Shown: one piece after another, positions 34,993 through 43,718 of the stretch
How positions within the stretch are numbered: the stretch's first letter is position 1
Layout of the letters: each line of letters starts with the position of its first letter
Assembly (NCBI RefSeq): GCF_002744715.1
Contig: NZ_KZ319372.1
Span: 62,001-126,000, forward strand
Origin: Marinobacter profundi
GTDB taxonomy: Bacteria > Pseudomonadota > Gammaproteobacteria > Pseudomonadales > Oleiphilaceae
Direction of reading: 5' to 3'
DNA: 64,000 nt
The notes under the pieces: generated by a model
What the model was told of the DNA's origin: nothing
The model's database searches: none
The model's input: the letters and a program-made list of their open reading frames with translations, nothing else
Program-made: the position numbers and the translations under genes

Positions 34993-35021
34993 GTTATAGT
35001 CTTAACCGGTGTCCGGTGCAA
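34993..35021 (-). promoter_or_regulatory. sigma-70 promoter for torD-fdhABC
   Basis: On the minus strand TTGCAC (35016-35021), a 17-base spacer, then TATAAC (34993-34998). Near-consensus boxes and exact spacing in the gap between the DUF3306 gene and torD indicate a separate promoter for the structural genes. Confidence 0.65.
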
Positions 35022-35036
35022 CAGTGCTGCCGGGTT

Positions 35037-35660
35037 CTAGGTGTCAAAGCGCATTCGCGGGCGATAGCGCGGCTCCGGCTCCACCCCGGCTTTGGCAGAG
35101 GCAGACTCGACAGATTGATTGCTGATCGGGACTTCGAGCGGCGCTTCACGCTCCGGTTCACTCCCGGCGTCGGCAAGGGCTGCCTGTTCCGGTTCGGGGG
35201 CGTTAGCGTCCGGCGCCTCGGCCGGGTTTTCGATCTGAACTACGTCCTGTTCATCACGACGGGCTTTCTTATCGAACATACCCTGTCCCACTTTATACAG
35301 GGTGTTCACGCTTTTGGCGGCAAAAGCGGCATCGGTGTAGTCTTCATCGTAGTCATTAAGGCCGTCCAGCACGGCCAGCACCGGGTTGGTTTTCCACAAT
35401 GCCCGTAGCGCCTTGCGGCGCAATAATTCGGGAATTTCTTTGCGCATGAAGCCTGTGACGTCCGCACCCAGTTCAAGGGTATCCGGGTCGGGCAGGCCGT
35501 ACTTCTCCAGTACCTCACGCTCGGGCAGGGTTTCATTGATGAGGAGTTCCCGTTCCTCGGGGGAAGGCTCGGGATCATTGCCCTGAGGAGGGAGAGATTC
35601 GGCCTGTTTGCCCGCCTCGGCCTTTATGCGCGCCCAGCGCTGCAGACGTGACTCAGCCAT
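35037..35660 (-). CDS. DUF3306 protein of formate dehydrogenase clusters
   Basis: 207 residues, acidic and charged. Central conserved part: LPDPDTLELGADVTGFMRKEIPELLRRKALRALWKTNPVLAVLDGLNDYDEDYTDA, matching the DUF3306 core. The C-terminal third is low-complexity Glu/Ala/Pro ending in a basic RYRPRMRFDT. The start overlaps the previous stop by one base. Probably a cytoplasmic accessory factor; the biochemical role is unknown. Confidence 0.85.
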   Translation of the reverse strand: MAESRLQRWARIKAEAGKQAESLPPQGNDPEPSPEERELLINETLPEREVLEKYGLPDPDTLELGADVTGFMRKEIPELLRRKALRALWKTNPVLAVLDGLNDYDEDYTDAAFAAKSVNTLYKVGQGMFDKKARRDEQDVVQIENPAEAPDANAPEPEQAALADAGSEPEREAPLEVPISNQSVESASAKAGVEPEPRYRPRMRFDT

Positions 35661-36238
35661 TAGTGAACACTCGGTTTCTTGATATTGGAAGGGGCGCGGT
35701 AGACGTCACTCTCCTGGCGAATCCGCGGATCCCCTTTGCCGTCCTCTACGGTGTCGACAGCGACTTCATTACGACGGCGTTTCTTGAACGGCTCCTCGAT
35801 ATAGTGCATGTCGATGAATTCCTTGATCCAGGCCGCCAGCGACTCGGGAATCGGTACGGGTTCGACAATACTCTCTCCGCTGTCCAGAGAATCCAGCGCC
35901 TCATGGGCACTGGCGGTAACGGCGCTGACCACCCAGCCCGACGGAGACTGACCGGTCTGATCCTTGTCCATTACAACCCAGACTGACGGAACGGCCATAT
36001 TCAGGGATACCAGATAGCCTTCCACATCGGCGCGGAACAATTCCATGGGCACTGTGCCCGCGTGGTAATCGACCACCTCGCCCTCGCGAACCAGCTCTTT
36101 CCAGAACGCCTCCGGAGCTCCCGGAATGACGGCTACAGGCTTCCACACCTCCTTCGCCCAGCGGGTTACCCCGGGCGAGCGGCGAACGACGGCACCAACC
36201 TGTAACTCCCGTTTCCAAAGTTCTGTACGACTACTCAT
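35660..36238 (-). CDS. DUF3305 protein of formate dehydrogenase clusters
   Basis: 192 residues. The N-terminal VGAVVRRSPGVTRWAKEVWKPVAVIPG is the DUF3305 signature, followed by ELFRADVEGYLVSLNMAVPSVWVVM. The C-terminus is basic and polar. It is the first gene of the minus-strand unit and overlaps the DUF3306 gene by one base; the two families nearly always travel together beside fdh genes. Leader contains AAGAACAATAAGAG. Function unknown. Confidence 0.85.
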   Translation of the reverse strand: MSSRTELWKRELQVGAVVRRSPGVTRWAKEVWKPVAVIPGAPEAFWKELVREGEVVDYHAGTVPMELFRADVEGYLVSLNMAVPSVWVVMDKDQTGQSPSGWVVSAVTASAHEALDSLDSGESIVEPVPIPESLAAWIKEFIDMHYIEEPFKKRRRNEVAVDTVEDGKGDPRIRQESDVYRAPSNIKKPSVH

Positions 36239-36281
36239 GGCATTTCTCTTATTGTTCTTGCTTAAAGCTAGCAGGGCCCGA

Positions 36282-36297
36282 ACAATTATCCAATTGT
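36282..36297. promoter_or_regulatory. inverted repeat in the divergent fdh promoter region
   Basis: Perfect ACAATT-ATCC-AATTGT in the 141-base gap between the DUF3305 gene and the polyferredoxin operon. It overlaps the CGAACAATTA string also found at the torD promoter, so both sites may bind one regulator. Confidence 0.45.
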
Positions 36298-36379
36298 CCT
36301 TAAGTAAATGGCTGTGGCATGCTCGAAAGGCTAGACCGATACGTCTACGTATAACAACAACGAAAGAGTCAAATTCCTG

Positions 36380-38359
36380 ATGACGGCATCCAAGACCCTA
36401 CTGTTATGCACCTGCGATAGAACACAGTCCTTTGATCCCGAGGCGCTGCAGACGGCAGCGGCGGCTGAGCAGGTGGTCGTGGTGGATCAACTGTGCGGCA
36501 AGGATATGAAAACGGCAGCCGAGCACCTGGCGGGCAGTCGCGATGTGCTCATCGCCTGTGGTCAGCAGGCGGCGCTGTTCGAGCGTCTGGGCGAGGAGAT
36601 CCAGGCTGAAATCCAGCACTCCGCGCCCCTGAGTTCCATTGACATCCGGGATCGCGCGGGCTGGAGCGCACCGCACGCCAACCCGAAGCGGCTGCATGCC
36701 AAACAGGCCGCCCTGATGGCGGCCGCCCAGTTACCGGCGCCCATGGCGCCAGTGAAAACCATTCACTCCAACGGTGTCTGCTGCATTGTCGGCCCCACCG
36801 AGCAGGCCGTCCGGATGGCGGAGCTGGTGCAGGACGAGCTGGGTGTCACCTGCATCGTGAATGATGCGGGGCCCATACAGCTGCCCTCCGCCGGTTACGA
36901 CGTGGCGAGGGGGAAACTGACAACAGCAAATGGCGCGCTGGGTAACTTCAAACTGGAGTTTTCCCAGCTGCAGACGCTGAACCCCGCGGGTCGTGGCGAG
37001 CCCGGTTATGGCGAGGCGAAAGCCACCGCCCGCAGTGAATGTGACATCTTTATCGACCTGCGCGGCATGGGGCCGGCATTCCCCAGCCACGAGAAACGTA
37101 ACGGCTACTTCTGGGCCGACCCGGCCAGGACCGGGGAGCTTGAGCGCATTGCCCTGACCGCAAGGGAGCTGGTTGGCGAGTTCGAGAAGACCGTGTATTT
37201 CCGGCTGGAAGAATCCCTGTGTGCCCATTCCCGGGCCAACCAGCCGGGTTGTACCCGTTGCCTGGACGTATGCTGCACCGAGGCCATTTTCTCTGCCGGC
37301 GAACATATCCAGATCGATTCGGATATCTGTGCCGGTTGCGGGTCCTGCACGGCAGTTTGCCCGACGTCTGCAATCACCATGAACGAGACCTCCTTCGAGG
37401 CCATCACCCGAAACCTGGAAGTGATGGCCCGGGTCTACCGTGAACATACCAATGAAGCCCCACGGCTGGTCTTTCACACCCTGGCTGCGGGGGCTGAGGC
37501 CATCGCCTACCTGGCCCGCTATGACGAAGGGTTGGCGGACGACCTGATCCCCCTGGGGCTGGAGCATATCGACCGGATCGGCCATGCCGAGATCATGGCC
37601 GCATTCGGAGCAGGCTATGCCGAAGTACTGATTCTGGCGGACAACGAGATCGACCGCCGGACGGTTACTGCCGAAGTTGAGCTGGCCCGGGCCATGCTTG
37701 CGGGCACCCATAACTCCCCGAGCAGGGTCCGGATTATCGAAGCCATCGAGCTTTGCGCCGCCGGCGACAATGCCGGGCGGGTAAGTGAACCGGTTCTGCT
37801 GGTTGGCGGCCGCCGTGACATCACACGGGTCACCGCCACGGCGATGGCGGACAGCATTGCGGCGCCGATCCCGTTGCCAGTGGGCGCACCGTACGGCGCG
37901 ATCGAGATCAACTCCGATAAATGCACGCTCTGTCTGGCCTGCGTGTCGCTGTGTCCCACCGGCGCCCTCGGCGACCATCCGGACCGGCCCGAGGTTCGGT
38001 TCACCGAGAACGCCTGCGTGCAGTGCGGTATCTGCCAGAATACCTGCCCCGAAACGGCCATTACGCTGACGCCCCAGCTGGACCTGTCGAAGGACGCGCT
38101 GAGTGCCAGGCCCTTGCATGGCGAGGACCCGTTCGAATGTATCCAGTGTGGCAAGCCTTTCGGGGTTGCCAGTACCATCAACCGAATCGTTGAAAAACTG
38201 GAAAACCAGCACTGGATGTATACCAAATCAGACAACGTCCAGCTCATCAAGATGTGCGACGACTGTCGGATCAAGGCCCAGTACCACGGGGATAACGCAC
38301 CCATGGCAGGGGGCGAGCGCCCCCGGGTTCGCACCAGTGACGACTATCTGGACAGCTAA
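36380..38359 (+). CDS. large polyferredoxin with HdrA/MvhD-like segments, fdh-associated
   Basis: 659 residues. N-terminal CTCDRTQSFD (C10, C12) and later DQLCGKD (C39) and C60 resemble HdrA-like starts. The first ferredoxin pair is at 291-327 (CTRCLDVCC; CAGCGSCTAVCPTS). A middle Rossmann-like/MvhD-like part includes HAEIMAAFGAGYAEVLILA at 402-420. The second ferredoxin pair is at 515-556 (CTLCLACVSLCPTG; CVQCGICQNTCPET). Two further CxxC pairs are at 587/590 and 626/629. No membrane span or signal, so it is cytoplasmic. An electron-transfer or Fe-S supply role for formate dehydrogenase is inferred from location only. Confidence 0.85.
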   Translation: MTASKTLLLCTCDRTQSFDPEALQTAAAAEQVVVVDQLCGKDMKTAAEHLAGSRDVLIACGQQAALFERLGEEIQAEIQHSAPLSSIDIRDRAGWSAPHANPKRLHAKQAALMAAAQLPAPMAPVKTIHSNGVCCIVGPTEQAVRMAELVQDELGVTCIVNDAGPIQLPSAGYDVARGKLTTANGALGNFKLEFSQLQTLNPAGRGEPGYGEAKATARSECDIFIDLRGMGPAFPSHEKRNGYFWADPARTGELERIALTARELVGEFEKTVYFRLEESLCAHSRANQPGCTRCLDVCCTEAIFSAGEHIQIDSDICAGCGSCTAVCPTSAITMNETSFEAITRNLEVMARVYREHTNEAPRLVFHTLAAGAEAIAYLARYDEGLADDLIPLGLEHIDRIGHAEIMAAFGAGYAEVLILADNEIDRRTVTAEVELARAMLAGTHNSPSRVRIIEAIELCAAGDNAGRVSEPVLLVGGRRDITRVTATAMADSIAAPIPLPVGAPYGAIEINSDKCTLCLACVSLCPTGALGDHPDRPEVRFTENACVQCGICQNTCPETAITLTPQLDLSKDALSARPLHGEDPFECIQCGKPFGVASTINRIVEKLENQHWMYTKSDNVQLIKMCDDCRIKAQYHGDNAPMAGGERPRVRTSDDYLDS

Positions 38360-38376
38360 ACCAAACAGGATACAAC

Positions 38377-39222
38377 ATGGTTCAATACACCGAAGTAGGA
38401 AAGGCCAACCTGATTGGTACCGACGCGCCCCGGCCACAGGACAAAAATCCGCGGGGCATTGATCGCATCATTGCCATCGCCTCGGGCAAGGGTGGGGTGG
38501 GCAAGTCCACGGTAGCGTCGAACCTGGCGGTCGCGCTGGCCTCGAAAGGCCTGAAAGTCGGCCTGTTGGATGCCGATGTCTACGGCCCCAGCCAGCCCCG
38601 CATGCTGGGTGTTTCAGGTCGCCCGTCCAGCCCGGATGGCCACACCATCCTGCCGTTGCGCAATCACGGGGTAACCCTGATGTCCCTTGGCCTGATGGCT
38701 CCGGAAGACGAGGCCATTGTCTGGCGCGGGCCGATGCTGATGGGTGCCCTGCAACAGATGATGAACCAGGTGGATTGGGGCAGGCTGGACGTTTTGCTGG
38801 TAGATCTTCCTCCGGGTACCGGTGACGTGCAGATGACCCTGAGCCAGAAATTCTTCGTTGCCGGCGCCGTTGTGGTCTCGACGCCCCAGGACATTGCCCT
38901 GATGGACGCCCGCAAGGGCATCGACATGTTCAACAGGATGGAGGTGCCACTGTTTGGCCTGATTGAAAACATGGCCTCGTTTGTCTGTGACGGATGCGGC
39001 AAAGAACACCATCCGTTCGGGCACGGCGGCGCCCGGGCCGAGGCGGAAAAGCTTGGCGCACCCTTCCTGGGGGAGATTCCGCTGGATCTGGATATCCGGG
39101 TTGGCTCGGACGGCGGCGTGCCGATTGTGGTGTCGAAGCCGGATAGCCCGCAGGCGAAGGCTTTCCAGCGCATCGCCGATGAAATTATCGCCTCTGACGT
39201 CTACGCCCGGGCCATCCGATGA
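38377..39222 (+). CDS. Mrp/ApbC/NBP35-family Fe-S cluster carrier ATPase
   Basis: 281 residues. Deviant Walker A ASGKGGVGKSTVASNLAVAL, DADVYGPSQPRMLGV, LLVDLPPGTGDVQMTL, and the cluster-binding CDGCGKEHHPFGHGG (CxxC). It lacks the N-terminal DUF59 domain of housekeeping ApbC, so this shorter version is probably dedicated to the island, loading 4Fe-4S clusters on FDH subunits or the polyferredoxin. It overlaps the next gene as ATGA. Confidence 0.9.
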   Translation: MVQYTEVGKANLIGTDAPRPQDKNPRGIDRIIAIASGKGGVGKSTVASNLAVALASKGLKVGLLDADVYGPSQPRMLGVSGRPSSPDGHTILPLRNHGVTLMSLGLMAPEDEAIVWRGPMLMGALQQMMNQVDWGRLDVLLVDLPPGTGDVQMTLSQKFFVAGAVVVSTPQDIALMDARKGIDMFNRMEVPLFGLIENMASFVCDGCGKEHHPFGHGGARAEAEKLGAPFLGEIPLDLDIRVGSDGGVPIVVSKPDSPQAKAFQRIADEIIASDVYARAIR

Positions 39223-39923
39223 TCCAGTCACCCCGGTTTCCGCCGTTGCTCACAGGCGAAGTGGTGTCCAGGCATACGGATCCTTTCGATAAGGCGGTCA
39301 GCCGCGCTATCGCCGGAGTCGACTCGGGAACGATTTTCTACTCGGAGGCGCCGGACGCCCTGCGCGCGGCTCTGGTGCTGGCGCCGGAAACACCCCTGGA
39401 AGAGGCGATTCTGGCCGTCTATGTGGCCCAGGTCGGCCTGGCCGAGAGTCTGGGCGCGCTTGCCCCGCCGGAAGTGCCTGTGCATTTCCAGTGGCCTGAT
39501 CGCATCAAGGTGAATGGTGCGGTCTGCGGCAGCGTCCGCTTTGCGGCAAATGTGTCGGATCCCGATGCGCATCCCGACTGGCTGGTCATCGGTATTGATG
39601 TGCCTTTTATTCCTGCGAGCGGCGAGCCGGGCGAGAACCCGAATCAAACCTGTCTGTATGAGGAAGGCTGCGTCGATATTACGCCCATCGCGCTGTTGGA
39701 GAGCTGGTCCAAGCACACCCTGTTGTGGCTGACCTATTTCATGGACAGCGGGTTCGAGCGGGTACATAACGAGTGGCGGCCACGCTGTGACACCCTGGGT
39801 AAAATGATCGACTACCCCAGGCCCGGACTCTTTGTCGGGCTGGATGAAAAAGGCCGCATGCTGTTGCGTGAGGGGGTCATGACCGAGACCCTGAGTCTGA
39901 TTAAATTTGCGGAGCACCTATGA
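39219..39923 (+). CDS. biotin/lipoate-ligase-fold protein of fdh clusters (BPL_LplA_LipB_2-like)
   Basis: 234 residues. ALRAALVLAPETPLEEAILAVYVAQVGLAESLGALAPPEVPVHFQWPDRIKVNGAVCGSVRFAA resembles the biotin/lipoate ligase fold, family PF16917-like. The lysine expected in the G-x-K-x-x-G segment is absent (NGAVCGS), so ligase chemistry is doubtful. C-terminal NEWRPRCDTLGKMI with DEKGRMLLREG resembles the BirA-like regulatory barrel. It is coupled to mrp upstream and to the next gene downstream by ATGA overlaps. Confidence 0.78.
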   Translation: MIQSPRFPPLLTGEVVSRHTDPFDKAVSRAIAGVDSGTIFYSEAPDALRAALVLAPETPLEEAILAVYVAQVGLAESLGALAPPEVPVHFQWPDRIKVNGAVCGSVRFAANVSDPDAHPDWLVIGIDVPFIPASGEPGENPNQTCLYEEGCVDITPIALLESWSKHTLLWLTYFMDSGFERVHNEWRPRCDTLGKMIDYPRPGLFVGLDEKGRMLLREGVMTETLSLIKFAEHL

Positions 39924-40396
39924 AACTGGCGCGAACCCTGCGACTGGATGTATCCGATGAAAACGTCTTTGAAAACCCTGCCCCCAGCGGTGAGTGGGCT
40001 ATTTCCGGCGGGTTCGAATTTTCCAACTGGACCGAAGCGGACCTGAAAGGCAAGGCCCGCCAGGCGTTCAGCAACGGTTGGTACAGTATTGAGTCTGGCG
40101 GCCGCGCCAGTTTTGTGGGTGTTTGCGATATCACCGAAGCCGAACTGGAGCAGTTGCGCAGGACCCTGGCGCAAACCTTTGTCGAGATTTACGGCGCGCC
40201 GGATATCGACGCGGCCTATCCCGTCGCCTGCGAAGAAATCGACCAGATGCGAACCATGTGTGAGGACTTCGAGGACAACACCCTGCTGATGGTCAGCCGC
40301 AGGCTGACCGAGCTTGGTGTCGAGGAAACCTACCGTTCCAGCGCCCCGCAGGATGCCTCGCTGGAGGCCTTTGCGGTGCACGGCAGCGTCGATTGA
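39920..40396 (+). CDS. uncharacterised protein of formate dehydrogenase clusters (DUF6505-like)
   Basis: 158 residues, no signal or membrane span. Starts with a MKLARTLRLDVSDENVFENPAPSGEWAISGGFEFSNW pattern typical of small accessory proteins that follow the lipoate-ligase-like gene in fdh islands; the DUF number is from memory. GGAG precedes the start and an ATGA overlap couples it to the upstream gene. It contains cysteines at VGVCDITEAE, VACEEID and MCEDFED. Function unknown. It ends directly against the convergent moeA gene. Confidence 0.75.
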   Translation: MKLARTLRLDVSDENVFENPAPSGEWAISGGFEFSNWTEADLKGKARQAFSNGWYSIESGGRASFVGVCDITEAELEQLRRTLAQTFVEIYGAPDIDAAYPVACEEIDQMRTMCEDFEDNTLLMVSRRLTELGVEETYRSSAPQDASLEAFAVHGSVD

Positions 40397-41719
40397 TTAC
40401 AACCCGAAGCTGCCGTAGGGAATGAACCGCACCGGGGTTCCCGGCTCGATCTGCCGGGCACTCTCGTCCAGGTCCACCAGCCCCTCGGACCAGGCCAGAC
40501 CGGTGACCCGGCCCGAGCCTTCCGAACCGAACACCTCAACTTGCCCGTCACGAACCCGGGCCCGCAGCATCTCGCTGCGTCCCGGCTTCTTGTTCTTGGA
40601 AAAGTTGGCAGGTACGAAATAGCCCTGGGGTTCGAACCATTCGGCCCCTGCCAGCAGCGCCATGGCGGGCGCACCAAATCGTAGCGCGCAAACCCAGGCG
40701 GCAACCGGATTGCCCGGCAACCCCACCACAGGCGTGCCTTTGAACATGGCCAGCGCCAGCGGGCGCCCCGGCTTGATCGCGATGCGCCAGTTGCTGATCT
40801 CGCCATGGGCTTTCAGGGTTTTCGACACATGGTCCTCGTCTCCGGCGGAAACACCGCCACTGGTGAGGATCAGATCGCATTGCTCTGCGCCACGCTCCAG
40901 TGCCGCTGTGACGTCTTCGGCCCGGTCCAGTGCATGGCCCAGGTCGACCAGTTCGTAGCCCAGCTGCGTGACCAGGGCGCTCAGCATCGGGCGGTTGGCA
41001 TCGTAGATCTGCCAGTCGGTGACCGGGGAGCCCACCGGCTTCACTTCATCACCCGTAGACAGTACGCCGACACGAAGCCGCTGATAGACATCGACGGACT
41101 CGACCCCGACACTGGCGAGTACCGAAATCTGGGTAGGGGTCAGGCGGGTACCCGCCGAGAGAATCCGGTCCTGGGCCTGGATGTCCTCGCCGGCCAGGCG
41201 TCGATTGGCTCCCGCCTTCAGCGTGCCGTTCAGGTGCAGCTGGCCATCAATGACCTCGCAATCCTCTTCCAGGACCACCGTGTCGGTGCCGGCCGGCATC
41301 ACTGCACCGGTCAGGATGCGGATCGCGTGGCCCGCGGGAACCCGGTCCCGGTACGGTTCACCGGCGGCACTGCGGCCATCCACCAGCGGCAGGGCGCAAG
41401 GCACCTCGGTCAACGGTCCCGCAAACGCGTAGCCATCAACCGCGGAATTGCTGCTGGGGGGGTGGGCTCGTGGCGCGTGGACATCGCTGGCCAGTATCCG
41501 GCCATTCAGCTGCGACAGCGGGACGTCACGCTCCACGGCCACCACCGGATGCAAGCGTGAACGTAACCGCTCCAGGGCTTCGTCCACCGGCGTCCAGTTC
41601 ACCCCGGGGGGCAGGGCAAAGCAGTCGTTGCGAAGCGGTTTCATGCTGCTCCCGTTACCGGTGCGCTCGCTCCTGGTGCCTTCATTCTTGATGCTTTTAT
41701 TATCGATAGTACCGTTCAT
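40397..41719 (-). CDS. moeA: molybdopterin molybdotransferase MoeA
   Basis: 440 residues from the ATG at 41719, which overlaps the mobB stop (ATGA). The ATG at 41644, with GGGAG four bases upstream, is a serious alternative and removes 25 poorly conserved residues. Seen: SNSAVDGYAFAGP, IRILTGAVMPAGTDTVVLEED, VGVLSTGDEV, the MogA-like LTSGGVSAGDEDHV and GTPVVGLPGNPVAAWV. It inserts molybdate (or tungstate) into adenylylated molybdopterin. Confidence 0.93.
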   Translation of the reverse strand: MNGTIDNKSIKNEGTRSERTGNGSSMKPLRNDCFALPPGVNWTPVDEALERLRSRLHPVVAVERDVPLSQLNGRILASDVHAPRAHPPSSNSAVDGYAFAGPLTEVPCALPLVDGRSAAGEPYRDRVPAGHAIRILTGAVMPAGTDTVVLEEDCEVIDGQLHLNGTLKAGANRRLAGEDIQAQDRILSAGTRLTPTQISVLASVGVESVDVYQRLRVGVLSTGDEVKPVGSPVTDWQIYDANRPMLSALVTQLGYELVDLGHALDRAEDVTAALERGAEQCDLILTSGGVSAGDEDHVSKTLKAHGEISNWRIAIKPGRPLALAMFKGTPVVGLPGNPVAAWVCALRFGAPAMALLAGAEWFEPQGYFVPANFSKNKKPGRSEMLRARVRDGQVEVFGSEGSGRVTGLAWSEGLVDLDESARQIEPGTPVRFIPYGSFGL

Positions 41720-42207
41720 GACTGTTCACGCGTCAGAATAAAGTCAGTGATTGCGGGTACGTTGTTCAGGTCGAAAACCGGGCCCGCAAAATCTGCGGCA
41801 TAGTCCGCTGCCACTGCAACAATGCTGGCGTCCTGCGGATAAAGCGGGTCGTGCGAGCTATCCCGCCGGTGCACTTCAATTTTGGGATGCGCATGGGTCT
41901 TGAATCCCTCCACCACCACCCAGTCGCAGGGACCCAGCCGGGTCAGCAACTCATCCAGTGTCGGCTCTTTGGCGCCCCGGAGCTCGTGCATGATGGCGAA
42001 GCGCTGACCACCGGCCAGGATGACTTCCCGGGCACCGGCCTTGCGATGTTTGTAGCTGTCTGTTCCGGGTTGATCTACATCCACCAGGTGATGGGCATGC
42101 TTGATCGAGTTGACGGTTAACCCTCTGGCGGATAACTCACGAATCACTGCGCTGGCCAGAGTGGTTTTTCCTGAGTTTTTCCAGCCCACGATGCCGATAA
42201 CGTTCAT
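41716..42207 (-). CDS. mobB: molybdopterin-guanine dinucleotide biosynthesis adaptor MobB
   Basis: 163 residues from the ATG at 42207, which overlaps the mobA stop (ATGA). P-loop GWKNSGKTTLASAVIREL, KHAHHLVDVDQPGTDSYKHRKAGA and DWVVVEGFKTHAHPKIEVHR identify MobB, a GTP-binding partner of MobA. Together they would make bis-MGD for the FDH catalytic subunit. Confidence 0.93.
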   Translation of the reverse strand: MNVIGIVGWKNSGKTTLASAVIRELSARGLTVNSIKHAHHLVDVDQPGTDSYKHRKAGAREVILAGGQRFAIMHELRGAKEPTLDELLTRLGPCDWVVVEGFKTHAHPKIEVHRRDSSHDPLYPQDASIVAVAADYAADFAGPVFDLNNVPAITDFILTREQS

Positions 42208-42791
42208 TTCAGATGCTGCTCCGCCCAAGCCAGGTCTTCCGGCGTATTAATATTGAAAAAGTCGCCCTCATCAAAGATGACCAGTGTTTCACCCTGAGCC
42301 TGTGTCCACTGGCGGATCTTTCGCACCCCGTCGTTCAGCGCGGCTCTCAGCTCATGCCGCAGCGAGACCTGCCAACGGCCAAAGGTTGGTTGTGGCACCC
42401 GGCCACGCTCCGGGTCCGGTGTCGCTGCCAGCACCACCGGGGTGTCGTATCGGGACAACCGTTCCACCAGGTCCAGCGGAAATGAGGGGGTATCGGCGGC
42501 GACGCTGATCAGCCAGTCATGGCCCTGCTCGGCAGCCCAGTCCATCCCTGCCAGCACGCCGGCCAGGGGGCCGGCATAGTCTGGGACCGAGTCGGCCACC
42601 ACCGGTAGTCCGAGGTCATCAAACCGGTTCAGGTCCCCGTTCGCATTCAATACCACGGCGTCCACCTGTGGCGTGATCCGATCGATGACGCGCTGGATCA
42701 GGGACCTGTCGCCCAACATCAGTCTGCCTTTATCGCCACCGCCCATGCGGTTGGCCTGGCCACCGGCCAGGATGACGGCGCACTCAGTCAT
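42204..42791 (-). CDS. mobA: molybdenum cofactor guanylyltransferase MobA
   Basis: 195 residues. LAGGQANRMGGGDKGRLMLG is the GTP-binding signature, followed by DSVPDYAGPLAGVLAGMDWA and VAADTPSFPLDLVERL, where the Asp binds Mg2+. It attaches GMP to Mo-molybdopterin. It overlaps fdhD by eight bases upstream and mobB by four downstream. Confidence 0.94.
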   Translation of the reverse strand: MTECAVILAGGQANRMGGGDKGRLMLGDRSLIQRVIDRITPQVDAVVLNANGDLNRFDDLGLPVVADSVPDYAGPLAGVLAGMDWAAEQGHDWLISVAADTPSFPLDLVERLSRYDTPVVLAATPDPERGRVPQPTFGRWQVSLRHELRAALNDGVRKIRQWTQAQGETLVIFDEGDFFNINTPEDLAWAEQHLK

Positions 42792-43653
42792 GTTCTGCCC
42801 CTTTTCTGCGCATTTTTTTGTCTTCCTCCGGAACCTGCGACAGGTCCTGATCGAACACCAGGCGGTGCTGGCCGCTGAGGCAGGTAAATTTCCTGCCCCG
42901 CATCCGCCCGATCAGCGTCAACCCGACCTGCCGGGCGATATCGACGCCCCAGGCAGTGAAACCGGACCGGCTGATCAGGGTCGGGATGCCCATCAGGGAG
43001 GTTTTGATCACCATTTCGGAGGTCAGACGGCCCGTGGTGTACAGTACTTTGTCGGCCGCAGCGATGTTGTTCTGGTGCATCCAGCCTGCGATCTTGTCGA
43101 CGGCGTTGTGGCGCCCGACATCCTCCATATAGGCCAGGATCCGGCGGCCCTGGCACAACGCAGTGCCGTGAATGGCACCGGTTTCCATATACAGGCTGGG
43201 CGTATGGTTGATCTGGTAGGAGAGATCGTAAAAGGTGCTGGTGTGCACCGGTGTATCCGGCAATGACAGCCCCTCAAGGCCTGCCATCATGTCACCGAAA
43301 ACGGTGCCGACAGCGCAGCCGGAGGTGCGGGTTTTCTTTTCCAGTTTGTCTTCGACGTCTGTGACGCTGGCGGTGCGCACCACCGCGACTTCCAGTTCTT
43401 CGTCGTAATCGATCCCGGTGACCTGGTCCGTCTCTTTCAGCATGCCCTGGTTCAGCAGAAAGCCAAGGGCCAGGTACTCCGGGTGATCGCCAATGGTCAT
43501 GGCCGTGACAATCTCCTGGCTGTTCAGGTAGATGGTCAGGGGGCGCTCTTCGATCACGCTGATCGATTTACCCTCACCGGTTTCGTCAATGCCCTCCACT
43601 GCGCGGGACAGCCGAGGATCTTTGGGGTCGGGAAGCAGGGGATCAATCGTCAT
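42784..43653 (-). CDS. fdhD: formate dehydrogenase sulfurtransferase FdhD
   Basis: 289 residues from the ATG at 43653; a GTG eight codons earlier is possible. Seen: EERPLTIYLNSQEIVTAMTIGDHPEYLALGFLLNQG, the loop KTRTSGCAVGTVFGD with a single Cys, TGAIHGTALCQGRRILAYMEDVGRHNAVDKI and SEMVIKTSLMGIPTLISRSGFTAWGVDIAR. It transfers sulfur to the bis-MGD before insertion into FdhA. It begins the fdhD-mobA-mobB-moeA unit just after a terminator and a tupA remnant. Confidence 0.93.
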   Translation of the reverse strand: MTIDPLLPDPKDPRLSRAVEGIDETGEGKSISVIEERPLTIYLNSQEIVTAMTIGDHPEYLALGFLLNQGMLKETDQVTGIDYDEELEVAVVRTASVTDVEDKLEKKTRTSGCAVGTVFGDMMAGLEGLSLPDTPVHTSTFYDLSYQINHTPSLYMETGAIHGTALCQGRRILAYMEDVGRHNAVDKIAGWMHQNNIAAADKVLYTTGRLTSEMVIKTSLMGIPTLISRSGFTAWGVDIARQVGLTLIGRMRGRKFTCLSGQHRLVFDQDLSQVPEEDKKMRRKGAEHD

Positions 43654-43718
43654 TTTTGTTATAGCCCTTTCATGCACACCGTAGAGTGGAAGAGTTACGG
43701 AGATTGTCAGAGATTAGC

